Assembly: GCA_920105625.2 (NCBI GenBank)
Contig: OV050030.1
Location: 319,104,368-319,168,367, forward strand
Length of the DNA stretch: 64,000 bases
Reading direction: 5' to 3'
From: Clusia tigrina
Taxonomy: Eukaryota; Arthropoda; Insecta; Diptera; Clusiidae
Shown here: positions 1 through 11,700 of the stretch, piece by piece
Position numbering within the stretch: the first letter of the stretch is position 1
Layout: each line of letters starts with the position of its first letter
Notes under the pieces: model-generated
Databases searched by the model: none
What the model was told of the DNA's origin: nothing
The model's input: only the letters and a program-made list of their open reading frames with translations
Made by a program: the position numbers and the translations under genes

Positions 1-3000
1 AGCTGCGTCCTACAAATATCAAAGTTTGCAACATTCGAATGATTGTAACTTTTTACTGCAGCGCCATAAATCCTCGAAATTTTGTGACAATAAAGTACTC
101 TTGTCAATTTAAGGTATCAGTCATATCTATGCTAACCTTGAGTCCAAATTGAAACACTGATAAAATTTCCAATGGCTATACTATATAATACTATACCTAT
201 CAAAGTTTGCAACATTAAAATGCTCGTAACTTTTTACTGGAGCGCCATAAAACATTGAAATTTTCTGCAATCAAGTACTCGTGCATCTTGTCAATTTAAG
301 CTATCAGTCATAGCTATTCTACAATTCAGTCCAAAATGAAACACTGATAAAATTCCAAATGGCCCAAATTTCTGTACGGTGCGCCTAATACCTATCAAAG
401 TTTGCAACATTCAAATGCTCGTAACTTTTTACTGGAGCGCCATAAAACATTGAAATTTTCTGCAATGAAGCACTCGTGCATCTTGTAAATTTAAGCTATC
501 AGTCATAGCTATTCTACAATTGAGTCCAAAATGAATCACTGATAAATCTTCAAGTAGCCCAAATTTCTGTACGGTGCGCCCTATACCTATCAAAGTTTGC
601 AACATTCAAATGTATGTAGTTTTTTACTGAAGCGTCATAAATCTATGAAACATTGTGACAATAAAGTACTCATGCCGCTTGTCAATTTAAGCTATCGGTC
701 ATAGCTATTCTACACTTGAGTCCAAAATGAAACACTGATGAATCTCCAAATGTCCCTATCTTCTATACGCTGCGTCCTTCACCTATCAAAGTTTGCAATA
801 TACAAATGGTGGTAACTATTTACCGGAGCGTCATAAAACCTAGAAATTTTGTGACAACAAAGTACTCTTGTCAATTTAAGTTACAGTCATAGCTATGCTA
901 CCCTTGGGTCCAAATTGAAACACTGATAAAACTTCCAATGGTCCCAACTTCTATAAAGTGCCTACTATACCTATCAAAGTTTGCAACATTCTAATGTTTG
1001 TAGTTTTTTACTGGGGCGCCATAAAAACTTGAAATTTTGTAACCATAAAGTACTCCTGCCCTTTGTCAATTTAAGCTATCCGTCATAGCTATGCTACCCT
1101 TGAGTCCAAATTGAAACACTTATAAAACTTCCAATGGCCCAAACTTTTATAAGGTGTGTACTACACCTATCAAATTTTGCAACATTCTAATGTTTGTAGT
1201 TTTTTACTGGAGCGTCAAAAAACCTCGAAATTTTGTGACAATAAAGTACTCTTGTCAATTTAAGCTATCAGTCATAGCTATGCTACCCTTGAGTCCAAAT
1301 TGAAACACTGATAAAACTTCCAATAGCCTTAACTTCTATGCGGTACTTACTACAAATACCAAAGTTTGCAACATTCAAATGCTTGTAACTTTTTACTGGA
1401 GCTCCATAGAACCTTGAAAGTTTGTGACAATAAAGTACTCGTGCCTCTTGTCAATTTAAGCTATCAGTCATAGCTATTCTACCCCTGAATCCAAAATGAA
1501 ACACTGATGAATCTTCAAATGGCCCTATCTTCATACGTTGCGTCCTACACCTATCAAAGTTTTCAACTTACAAATGATTGTAACTTTTTAATGGAGCGTC
1601 AGAAAATCTCGAAATTTTGTTACAATAAAGTACTCTAAGTAGTCTAAGCTATCAGTCATAGCTATTCTACAATTCAGTCCAAAATGAAACACTGATAAAA
1701 TTCCAAATGGCCCAAATTTCTGTACGGTGGTCCGCCTTATACCTATCAAAGTTTGCAACATTCAAATGCTCGTAACTTTTTACTGGAGCGCCATAAAACA
1801 TTGAAATTTTCTGCAATGAAGTACTTGTGCATCTTGTCAATTTAAGCTATCAGTCACAGCTATTCTACAATTGAGTCCAAAATGAAACACTAATAAATCT
1901 TCAAATGGCCCAAATTTCTGTACGGTGCGCCCTATACCTTTCAAAGTTTGCAACATTCAAATGTATGTAGGTTTTTACAGAAGCGTCATAAAACTATGAA
2001 ATATTGTGACAATAAAGTACTCATGCCGCTTATCAATTTAAGCTATCGGTCATAGCTATTCTACACTTGAGTCCAAAATGAAATACTGATGAATGTCCAA
2101 ATGTCCCTATCTTCAATACGCTGCGTCCTTCACCGATCAAAGTTTGCAATATACAAATGGTGGTAACTATTTACCGGAGCGTCATAAAACCTAGAAATTT
2201 TGTGACAATAAAGTACGTTTGTCAATTTAAGTTACAGTCATAGCTATGCTACACTTGGGTCCAAATTGAAACACTGATAAATCTTCCAATGGTCCCAACT
2301 TCTATAAAGTGCCTACTACACCTATCAAAGTTTGCAACATTCTAATGTTTGTAGTTTTTTACTGGGGCGCCATAAAACCTTGAAATTTTGTAACCATAAA
2401 GTACTCCTGCCCTTTGTCAATTTAAGCTATCAGTCATAGCTATGCTACCCTTGAGTTCAAATTGAAACACTTATAAAACTTCCAATGGCCCAAACTTCTA
2501 TAAGGTGTGTACTACACCTATCAAATTTTGCAACATTCTAATGTTTGTAGTTTTTTACTGGAGCGTCAAAAAACCTCGAAATTTTGTGACACTATAGTAC
2601 TCTTGTCAATTTAAGCTATAAGTCATAGCTATGCTACCCTTGAGTCCAAATTGAAATACTGATAAAACTTCCAATAGCCTTAACTTCTATGCGGTACTTA
2701 GTACAAATACCAAAGTTTGCAACATTCAAATGCTTGTAACTTTTTACCGGAGCTCCATAAAACCTTGAAAGTTTGTCACAATAAAGTACTCGTGCCTCTT
2801 GTCAATTTATGCTATCAGTCATAGCTATTCTACCCCTGAGACCAAAATGAAACACTGATGAATCTTCAAATGGCCCTATCTTCATACGCTGCGTCCTACA
2901 CCTATCAAAGTTTTCAACTTACAAATGATTGTAACTTTTTAATGGAGCGTCAGAAAATCTCGAAATTTTGTTACAATAAAGTACTCTTGTCAATTTAAGT

Positions 3001-5000
3001 TATCGGTCATAGCTATGCGACCCTTAAGTCCAAATTGAAACAGTGATAAAAATTTCAATGGCCTTAACTTCAATACGGTGCATACTACACCTATCAAAGT
3101 TTCCAATATACAAATGCCTGTAAATTTTTACTGGAGCGCCATAAAACCTAGAAATTTTGTGACAATGAAGTACTCGTGCCTCTTGTCAATTTTAGCTATC
3201 AGTCATAGCTATTCTACCCTTGAGTCCAAAATGAAACACTGATAAAACTTCGAATGGCCCTAATTTCTGTACGGTGCGACCTACACCTATCAAAGTTTGC
3301 AACATTCGAATGCTTGTAACTTTTTTCTGCAGCGCCATAAAACCTTGAAATTTTCTGTCAATGAAGTACTCGTGCTTCTTGCCAATTTAAGCTATCAGTC
3401 ATAGCTATTCTACAATTAAGTCCAAAATGAAACACTGATAAAACTTCAAATGGCCCAATATACTACACCTATCAAAGTTTGCAACATTCAAATATTTATA
3501 GTTTTTTACTGGAGCGTCATAAAACATCGAAATTTTCTGTCAATGAAGTACTCGTGCTTCTTGCCAATCTAAGCTATCAGTCATAGCTATGCTACCCTTG
3601 AGTCCAAACTGAAACACTTATAAAAATTTCAATGGCCCTAACTTCAATACGGTGCGTACTACACCTATCAAAGTTTGCAACATTCAAATGCCTGTAAATT
3701 TTTACTGGAGGGCCATAAAAGCTTTAAATTTTGTGACAATGAAGAACTCGTGCCTCTTCTCAATTTAAACTATCAGTCATAGCTATTCTACCCTTGAGTC
3801 CAAAATGATACAGTGATAAAACTTCGAATGGCCCTAATTTCTGTACGGTGCGCCCTATTCCTATCAAAGTTTGCAACTTTGAAATGTTTGTAGTTTTTTA
3901 GTGGAGCGCCATAAAACCATGAAATAATGTGACAATAAGGTACTCGTGCTCCTTGCCAATTTAACTTATCGGTCATAGCTATTCTACCCTTGAGTGCATA
4001 ATGAAACACTGTTGAATCTTCAAATGGCCCTATCTTCATACGCTGCGTCCTACACCTATCAAAGTTTTCAACATACAAATGTTTGTAACTTTTTACTGGA
4101 GCGTCATAAAACCTCGAAATTTTCTGATAATAAAGTACTCTTGTCAATTTAAGTTATCGGTCATAGTTATGCTACCCTTGAGTCCAAATTGAAACACTGA
4201 TAAAACTTCCAATGGCCCTATCTTGTATACGGTGCGTTCTACACTTATCAAAGTTTGCAACATTAAAATGTTTGTAGTTTTTTAGTGGAGCGTCATAAAA
4301 CCTCGAAATTTTGTGACAATAAAGTACTCTTGTCAATTTAAGGTATCAGTCATAGCTATGCTAACCTTGAGTCCAAATTGAAACACTGATAAAATTTCCA
4401 ATGGCCCTATTTCCTATACGGTGCGTACTATACCTATCAAAGTTTGCAAGATTCAAATGCTCGTAACTTTTTACTGGAGCGCCATATAACATTTAAATTT
4501 TCTGCAATCAAGTGCTCGTGCATCTTGTCAATTTAAGCTATCAGTCATAGCTATTCTACAATTCAGTCCAAAATGAAACACTGATAAATCTTCAATTGGC
4601 CCAAATTTCTGTACGGTGCGCCCTATACCTATCAAAGTTTGCAACATTCAAATGTATGTAGTTTTTTACTGAAGCGTCATAAAACTATAAAATATTGTGA
4701 CAATAAAGTACTCGTGCCGCTTGTCAATTTAAGCTATCGGTCATAGCTATTCTACACTTGAGTCCAAAATGAAACACTGATGAATCTCCAAATGTCCCTA
4801 TCTTCTATACGCTGCGTCCTTCACCTATCAAAGTTTGCAATATACAAATGGTGGTAACTATTTACCGGAGCGTCGTGAAACCTAGAAATTTTGTGACAAT
4901 AAAGTACTCTTGTCAATTTAAGTTACAGTCATAGCTATGCTACCCTTGGGTCCAAATTGTAACACTGATACAACTTCCAATGGTCCCAACTTCTATAAGG
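1..5000 (+). repeat. Satellite array, direct orientation (monomer about 185-200 bp)
   Basis: Tandem AT-rich monomers, recognised by the recurring phrases CCTATCAAAGTTTGCAACAT, TTTTTACTGGAGCGTCATAA, GTCAATTTAAGCTATCAGTC and CTTGAGTCCAAAATGAAACA. Successive copies of the first phrase lie about 184-200 bases apart (for example near 197, 392, 588, 784, 968, 1168). Individual monomers differ by scattered substitutions and small indels, as expected of an ageing heterochromatic satellite. No gene is present. The array is interrupted at 5001 by an LTR retrotransposon and resumes in phase at 22936. I do not recognise the satellite family by name. Confidence 0.95.
321..3015 (+). repeat. Seven-monomer higher-order repeat, two units of about 1.35 kb
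   Basis: Unit 1 (about 321-1668) and unit 2 (about 1669-3015) share the same order of variant monomers at offsets of 1,348-1,351 bases. Paired landmarks are ACAATTCAGT at 321 and 1669, ACGGTGCGCC at 571 and 1922, and the variant GCAATATACAAATGGTGG near 793 and 2144. The length equals seven monomers of about 193 bp. The unit junction is visible near 1629-1650, where GTACTCT is followed by AAGTAGTCTAAGC instead of the usual TTGTCAATTTAAG. Unit boundaries are approximate because monomers on both sides are related. Confidence 0.8.
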
Positions 5001-5495
5001 TGTTGTGAGTTAGAACCAAACTACCTACGTGTAGTTTACTCACAGCACCGACTCCTAATAGATGCCACACTATGTTGAATTAGCATGTGCTAAAACTGTG
5101 TTATGATAAGGCATGCTTCTAGGGTCTAAGTGTCTTAAGTCAATGTGATCTGTACAACATTATTATGTAAGCTTTTAGGGTATTACAGTTCTGCAGTCGA
5201 GTCGACGAGGACAGCCGTCGCCACTTTGAAGTGGGTCAGTTGGCTTGACCAACTGACACCAATTAGCAGGTGCAGAACTGGAACACCAGAAAGGTCAGTT
5301 CACAGACTGAGATAGATGTTTAAAAAATAGTATATAAGTATTAGGTTTCGTAATAATAAATGTCTCTTTTTGTGTTTTGAAACTGAAAAGTTATTGTGTT
5401 TGAATTCTACGTTATGGCTCTTGGTTTTTCAGCCACGCGCCCGAAAAACTGCGACAGGACGTCCCCAGCCAAACAAGGACTCGAGATCCTCAACA
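5001..5495 (+). repeat. 5' LTR of the outer Gypsy element (495 bp)
   Basis: Starts TGTTGTGAGTTAG and ends CCTCAACA, giving 5-bp inverted termini TGTTG/CAACA. It is repeated at 22427-22931. A TATA-like box and an AATAAA signal (5355-5360) lie in its right half, as in other LTRs that drive and polyadenylate the genomic transcript. It lacks a 10-bp segment present in the 3' copy (near 22632-22642). Confidence 0.95.
5331..5338 (+). promoter_or_regulatory. Putative TATA box of the 5' LTR
   Basis: TATATAAG occurs in the LTR and is conserved in the 3' LTR at 22767-22774. It lies about 17 bases before AATAAA at 5355-5360, also conserved in both LTRs. The TATA box would set initiation at the U3/R boundary. 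This rests on motif and position only. Confidence 0.5.
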
Positions 5496-5498
5496 TTT

Positions 5499-5514
5499 TG
5501 GCGCAGCCGGTAGG
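5499..5514 (+). other. Primer binding site, tRNA-Ser-like
   Basis: TGGCGCAGCCGGTAGG begins three bases after the LTR end. From memory it is one base away from the TGGCGCAGTCGGTAGG site used by several Drosophila Gypsy elements and attributed to tRNA-Ser. It would prime minus-strand cDNA synthesis. Confidence 0.75.
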
Positions 5515-6434
5515 AAATAACATCTTACTGCAATATTCGAAGGACCTCATCTAAGGACACTGCGGAAAAAAGGATGTCATCGGGAAAAATAATGGTGAGT
5601 AGAGTGTATAGTAGCGTAAAATAAGTAGATACTTCTGCGACCCTGAAGGCGCCGTAGCGCTGGTCAGAGAAGTCGCAACCTATAGGCGTGTTTGCATTGT
5701 TGCACGCAGCTTTGTATGGCAAGCATAAACCGTCAGTATGATCGGACGATCTATGTATGTTCATCCTAGCTGTGAGGATTTTTTTGGTAGGGGTTTTGAG
5801 TTTGTTTGTCGTGAGGGACATTTGTATTGTCTATTGAGCGATGCCATCTATTTTATAAATAATTAAGTTATTTTTATTGTTTAAATTCAGATTTTGTGAA
5901 TTTATGTTGTTTGAAAACAAACATATAACATTTGAATAAGTATTTGGCATTTTGAGCTTAGGGTATTAGGTAAAAAAATATTTCAAGAAATGTTTACAAC
6001 ACGTGTTGTGCATCGAGTTTAAGTAGTTCGGAAACTACAATTTGCGTAGCGACGTTAAAGTAATTTTACGTACTAAAAATACGAAGCATGCAAGCATATC
6101 ATTGTGCGATAATGAAAATGCGTATGGTTCTACGGTAAAATTTCTTTCTTTGGGTATGAATATTTTTGGCAATAATTTTGCGAAACCAAAAACTTCTTGG
6201 GAATTAGTAGAAATATTTTAAAAACAAAAATTTTTTGATATTATTATTATAAGTATAATTTTTATGCTAATGAAAGTATAATTTTTGTACTAGAATAAGT
6301 ATAATCTCGATATATAGTTTATTTCCGCGGTTTTATACTAGGGATAAATGGAAACAAAATTGTGTTGAGTGAGAGTTTAAGCACTCACTATTGCTTTATT
6401 TTTCTTTTTGCTTTTAAAGAAACCAAAAGTTTGA
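5515..6434 (+). other. Leader of the outer element, no convincing gene
   Basis: AT-rich untranslated leader between the primer site and the first plausible reading frame. The plus strand has many stops in all frames. An open frame on the minus strand (5525-5821) has no recognisable similarity and lies antisense to the leader, so I do not call it. No strong repeat or promoter was seen apart from simple A/T runs. Confidence 0.6.
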
Positions 6435-6683
6435 AATGAACCTGGGAGCACTGAGCGACAACTGAAGGATATAACGTCGTTACTGAAGGACGGAAAGCGG
6501 TTTGGGACTAGAAAAAGAGGAGGAGAGCAAACTCGGGAACGGAAGCGACTGGCGTATTTGAGGAAAATACTGGAGGAACAGCAAACAGTGGAGGTCCCTC
6601 TGCCGTGGGAGCAAGCCAATAGATTGTGGCAAGAGGTATGCCAATTGGAGGAACAACACTGCAGGAGACGTGAAAGGCTATAA
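6435..6683 (+). pseudogene. Open leader segment, 82 codons, basic, unknown function
   Basis: The frame is open from 6435 to the TAA at 6681-6683 and has no ATG. Its predicted product is rich in Arg, Lys, Glu and Gln (short runs such as GTRKRGGEQTRERKR and RLWQEVCQLEEQH), unlike the surrounding A/T-rich leader. It lies before gag in the same orientation. It could be a decayed small leader ORF, a broken N-terminal extension of Gag, or chance. I do not recognise the family. The codon-like composition compared with its flanks is the only evidence. Confidence 0.3.
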
Positions 6684-6847
6684 GAATAATATCTTTGTTA
6701 TACATAAGTTGTTAGTTTAATTACCTTAACTTGTTTATTTTTTTTTTTAAAGAAAATTGTTTATTAATAAAATTTATAAATATAAAGAGCAAGAAAACTA
6801 GTTTGTACCATTTATTACGGCGTCATATATAAGAATTTGTTCGGTCT

Positions 6848-8076
6848 ATGGAAACGCCAAGAGAAGCGATAAAATTGCTGGAAGCTCAAAAGCTGCAGAG
6901 CGAGACAATTCAGAAGAGGATCAGAAATTGTAGGAAGGATAGCAAAGCAAGGACTCGAAGCCCCCAACAAGGAAAATCAGTGCGTACTACCGTAAGCGCA
7001 TAACGGAGTTGGAAGGCTTGTTGAATGTATTCAATAGCAACAACGAGGAGTTGTTAAAGTTTAAGGACTGTTGTGGCGACAAGGAATACTTTGCCAAGGA
7101 TTACGCGTTACACGTCAACGGTTTGACACGAGACTGGTTGACTAAGTTCAAGTTAGATTTAGAAGAGCTGGAAGCACAGGAGGATAGTCCTAGTTCGCAG
7201 GAGGACAAGGCTCGAGACAAGCTTAGGTCTCTGCAAACTGAGGTAAAATTGTTCGCAGAAAAATTGTTCGAACAATTGGAAGCGGCAACCAGCAAGAGTG
7301 AAGCCCAGGTACTCTGGAGATTAGCGAGAGACGGTGGAAACCTGTCAACTCTGGAAGCAGCAGACCAAGCGTTAGCTACTATTCAGAGTCGGACGGAAGA
7401 AAAATTTTACCAAGTCTTCAAAGATACTGAAGAATTGAAGATAAATACGGAATTCCTTGAAAATAAAACTAGAGTACTTTCTAGGCAACTCCGGGAAACT
7501 GAGGAAGCCACGTCGCATCTGGAGAAGGAAAACTTGGAGCTCAAGAGAATCGGGGCAACTACTAAGCCAGCAAGAGTGAGATCGGCTTCAACCTCTCAAA
7601 TTCAAACGCAGAAGGTACTAGCTCTGCCACCAGAAGTTCGCTGGCCGGAGTATTTAACTCCGGAAGGGATAGGTCGTGTGGTAAAGCCTACATTAATATT
7701 GACTGGAGAGAGTGAAGCGGAGTTTTTATTTGACGCATTGGAAATCGGTGTCGAGCCATTTACTCCAGGAAGTCCGATTAATAATAAAAATCGGGGTTAT
7801 CCGCCAAAGGAGCCAGAAGCAGTAACGGTACGGGAAAGTCCCATTACAGTGGACAGTATTTCGCCGATAGGAACAAACGGTCGAAGACTAATAAGTTTGA
7901 GTCCGTCACTGGTTAAGTACCTCTCAGATTCGGGAGAAGAAAATCTGGAAACCCCCACAGAGGTTAACGCTAGTTTATCATCAAAACTTAAGCAAGCAAA
8001 TATAAGTAAAATGGGCATTCTGGAAGTAGCTCATGCGGTGGAGAAGCTGGTGCCCATGTTCTCAGGAGTCGAGTTG
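6848..8076 (+). pseudogene. gag: Gag polyprotein, N-terminal part of the outer Gypsy element
   Basis: This is the first part of the structural polyprotein that packages the element's RNA. An ATG at 6848 opens 51 codons (stop TAA 7001-7003). The main Gag frame, one base out of register, is open from 6943 and runs uninterrupted to 8076. The simplest reading is one small indel between 6943 and 7003. The 7009-8076 stretch encodes a charged helical and coiled-coil region (many Glu, Lys and Leu) and then a Pro/Ser-rich linker. At 8076 the frame is cut by the nested element and resumes in the same register at 14704. No early in-frame ATG exists in the main frame, which supports a lost start region. 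Gag assignment rests on position and on the zinc knuckles in the second part. Confidence 0.8.
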
Positions 8077-8440
8077 TGTAATGATTAGACGGGGTTTTTA
8101 AATCCATGGTTTAAAATGTAACTTTATTTACCGAACATTAATCAGTAACAGTCGACTATCTACTGTCTTGCAATTACAATGTTGGACTTATATTTATACT
8201 TAAAATAGTTGAGTCGTCGATGACATCACTGTTCGATGACTCAAGAGGTATCGATGGATAAGGGTCAGTTATTTGAGAGGTATGTGTGCTGGCTCACATT
8301 TCACGGTCGTTGACCGTCGCCTTGAATGTTGGTGTCTCATATCGGCACCACTTTGGAATGTTGCACACTTTGCAATTGTTAATTGATTTTAGGTCATTAG
8401 ATTCATATGTCTGTTAGTTCAATGACCGTTATCCATGACA
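8077..8440 (-). repeat. 3' LTR of the nested element (364 bp)
   Basis: Starts TGTAATGATTAGACGGGG and ends CCGTTATCCATGACA on the plus strand. Same length as the copy at 14336-14699, with one visible difference. Confidence 0.95.
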
Positions 8441-8452
8441 CCTCCCCTTTTT
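8441..8452 (-). other. Polypurine tract of the nested element
   Basis: On the minus strand AAAAAGGGGAGG lies directly before the 3' LTR. This is the expected place for the RNase H-resistant primer of plus-strand cDNA synthesis. Confidence 0.8.
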
Positions 8453-8709
8453 GGGAAAAGAAAAAAAACTTTCTTTTTTTTTCTTTTATTTGTATGTATA
8501 TATTTATATGTATATGTATATATTATTTTTAACTTATAACAATTACATGATTGGATAAATTATATTTTGAAGTAATGGTTGTAATATATAAAGTTATTGG
8601 CATCGTGTGGGATGCTGGAATATAGAGCTATCGGCCGATAGTTATTTTGTAAAAAAAAAAATAAATTATATATAGGTATATTTATTTATATTTTAATATC
8701 TAATATTTC
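8453..8709 (-). other. Untranslated region between pol and the 3' LTR of the nested element
   Basis: About 250 bases of T- and AT-rich sequence with TATATATG-type simple repeats. There is no env-like reading frame, so the element is a two-polyprotein retrotransposon rather than an env-bearing errantivirus. Confidence 0.7.
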
Positions 8710-11700
8710 TTATGCTAGTTTTAGTCTATTTTTGTGCACAACAATTGATTTAGATTTTGTGTCAATTTTGCAATTTCCAAAATGGTCAGTCTCAATCACC
8801 TTGTATGGACCTTTAAAAATACTATCTAATTTGTGATTGGTTTCATCTTTTAGGTATACCATATCGTTTGGCCGAATATTTTGTGGATTTATACTCTTGT
8901 CATAAATGTGTTTTGTCTTTATTTTAGCCTTTTCTAGCATTTCTGATGCTCTCTTCTGAGCTACTTGCAATTTGAATTGGAGTTCGTTTTTGTAGTCGTC
9001 AAAGTTGTATACCGGATTTATTTTTCCATTTAGTATAAAGTCGTATGGAACTGGCGCTTTTCCGAATACTAATTCGAAAGGTGTGTAACCATGAGTTGTT
9101 GATGGTGTCGTGTTGTAACAATACGTGAAATATTTGAGCCAATGGTCCCAGTCTAATTTGTTAGTTGAAATGTATGATCTTATGTACTCGTTAAATGTTT
9201 TATGGGATCGCTCTACTGTACCTAAAGTTTGATGGTGATAAGGGGTGGATGTTTTTCTTTCTATTTGTAAAAGCTTGCATATTTGGTCAAATATTTGGTT
9301 TTTATATTCGGTACCCATGTCTGTTAATATTTGTTTTATGGGTCCGTAAATTAAAATAAGGTTCTCTACTATTGCTTTTGCAACTATATTAGCGGACTTA
9401 GCTGGGATGGGTACTGTAATGAGAAATTTAGTTAAATCACATATTATTGTGAGCGCGTATTCGTTAGAATTAAATGACTTTGGTAATGGGCCTACAGTGT
9501 CTATTTGTACACATTCAAAAGCTCTTGCTGGTGTTGGTGTTTTTATTAAAGGTTCTAGGTGATTAGTACTGGCTTTGTTTTGTTTACATTTTTGGCAGTT
9601 TTTGACATAAGACTTCGCGTCTGAAGCCATGTTTTTCCAAACATAATGTCGTTGTAGTTTTGATAAGAATCGTGTGACTCTTGGGTGGCCTCCAAAAACA
9701 GGGTCATCATGATATTTTTGTAGTATTTCAAGTTTTTGCGTGGGTGAAGTGATTTCAATAAGCTTTGGTGTTATAGCTATTGTTATTTCTTTCAATTGTT
9801 CATTGCCTTTCTTTTTAAATTCCTTTATGTCGACATATTCAAATAAATTATCATTGATTGCAATCCTTATACTCTTAAAGTTTGTTTTGCCAACTATATT
9901 TTCAAGTTTGGGAAATAATTGCGCTAGTTCAATTTTCCCATAAGCAATAAAATCTTTAGAGTTTAATTTAAATATTTTCTTTTTTTCATGGAACAAAACT
10001 AAATGTGAGGAATTTTCTAATGTTTTAATGTGCACATTTGTGGTTAATTTTAGGCATGGTAATTTTTTCACTTCTTGTAACGTAATCGTGTTATATACTT
10101 GTTGTTTTAAGGTTTCTTTGGCTTCAATAATGTTCTTATTAGTTTGGAAATGAGTATGTTTTGATTTTGATCTAGTAATCATCTGTATGATAGCAAAGTT
10201 TCCTTCCCTCAGCTGCTTGATTTGCCCAAAATCAATGCGCGATAAAGCATCTGCACCGCAGTTAACTTTTCCTTTAATGTATTCAATTTCGAAATCAAAT
10301 TCTTCCAAATCTAGCCTCATTCTTGTTAACTGTGAGGAAGGGTTCTTCATAGCAAATAGGTATGTAAGTGGGTTATGATCACTTTTTATTAAAAATTTTG
10401 TTCCATAAATGTATGGTTTGAAGAAATTTATTGTCCAGTGTATAGCGGTAAGTTCTTGTTCTATGACCGATTTATTACTCTCCCCTTTAGTAAAGGTTCG
10501 AGAGGCGAACGCTATTGGCAATTGTTTACCATTGTGGTTCTGACTTAGAACTGCGCCACATGCAATTTTGCTTGCATCTGTAGTAATGCAAAAAGGTTTT
10601 TTGAAATCAGGGTATTGCAATATTTTTGGGGATAGCAGACAACTTTTAAAATATTGAAATGCCTTTTCGCATTCTGGTGTCCATTCGAACTGGGATTTTT
10701 TCCTTGTTAATTTTGTTATATGTATTGCATGATTTGCGAAATTTGGTATGAATCTTCTATAATAGTTTACAAATGCTACGAACCGCTTACATTCATCGGC
10801 GTTCGTTGGTTTTGGGTATGACAAAATCTTGTCGTATTTAGATTCATCTGGAAGAATGCCTTGGTCTGTGCATTTATGTCCTAGGAAGGTGACTTGTGAA
10901 TCGTAGAATTTACACTTGTCCGGATGCAACTTAATATTTGTTTTCCTGCAGATCTCGAAAACTGATTTTAAATTTGCTAACATATGTTTTTCGGAGCATC
11001 CAATGACTATGAGGTCGTCCATATATATAAAAGTTTTCCCCGGTCCTAGTCCAGAAAATGCAATATTCATCATCCTTTGAAAGGAGTTTGGGGCTATTTT
11101 TAATCCAAAAGGTAATCTTTTGAATCTAATGGATCCTTGTTCGGTTGAGAATGATGTAACGTTTCTTGAATTTTCCTCAAGCTCTATTTGATGAAAACCT
11201 GAAATCAAATCCAAACACGAAAAATACTTCGCACGACCTAACTGGTCAAGGATATCGTCAATTCTAGGCAATGGGTACTTGTCTGAAGCTAATTTTTTAT
11301 TGACTTGTCTATAGTCTATTACAAGTCTCCATTTTTTCTCCGAGGAATTTGGTAAGGATTTCTTCGGGACTAAAAGTATAGGGCTATTATACTCTGAGAC
11401 TGACGGTTCAATGATATCATCTCTAAGCAGTTTTTCTATTTGTTTATTTATTTCGGCTTTATGAGTATGAGGAGTCCTATAGTTTTTTATGTAAGCCGGA
11501 TTATTTTCGTTTAAGTGTAATTTCTGTTTATAAAAATTGTTGTATGTACACGCATCGCTTTCTAAAGCAAATACGTCTGTATAGTTTGAAACGAGTTGAA
11601 CTAGTTTTTCTCTATGAAGTATTGGGCAGTTGTTTGCTAATTTATTCAAAATTTTGGTTTGTCGTTCTTGATTGTTATTTTGTTTATCTATTTTAACAAT

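Noticed and set aside
3788..4147. Minus-strand 119-codon frame in satellite, and the many 61-73-codon relatives
   Set aside because: It starts at TTG, repeats with the satellite period and decays like non-coding sequence. I treat it as a product of the tandem repeat, not a gene.
1..5000. CRISPR-like array
   Set aside because: Repeats are long, contiguous and diverged, without unique spacers; this is a eukaryotic satellite.
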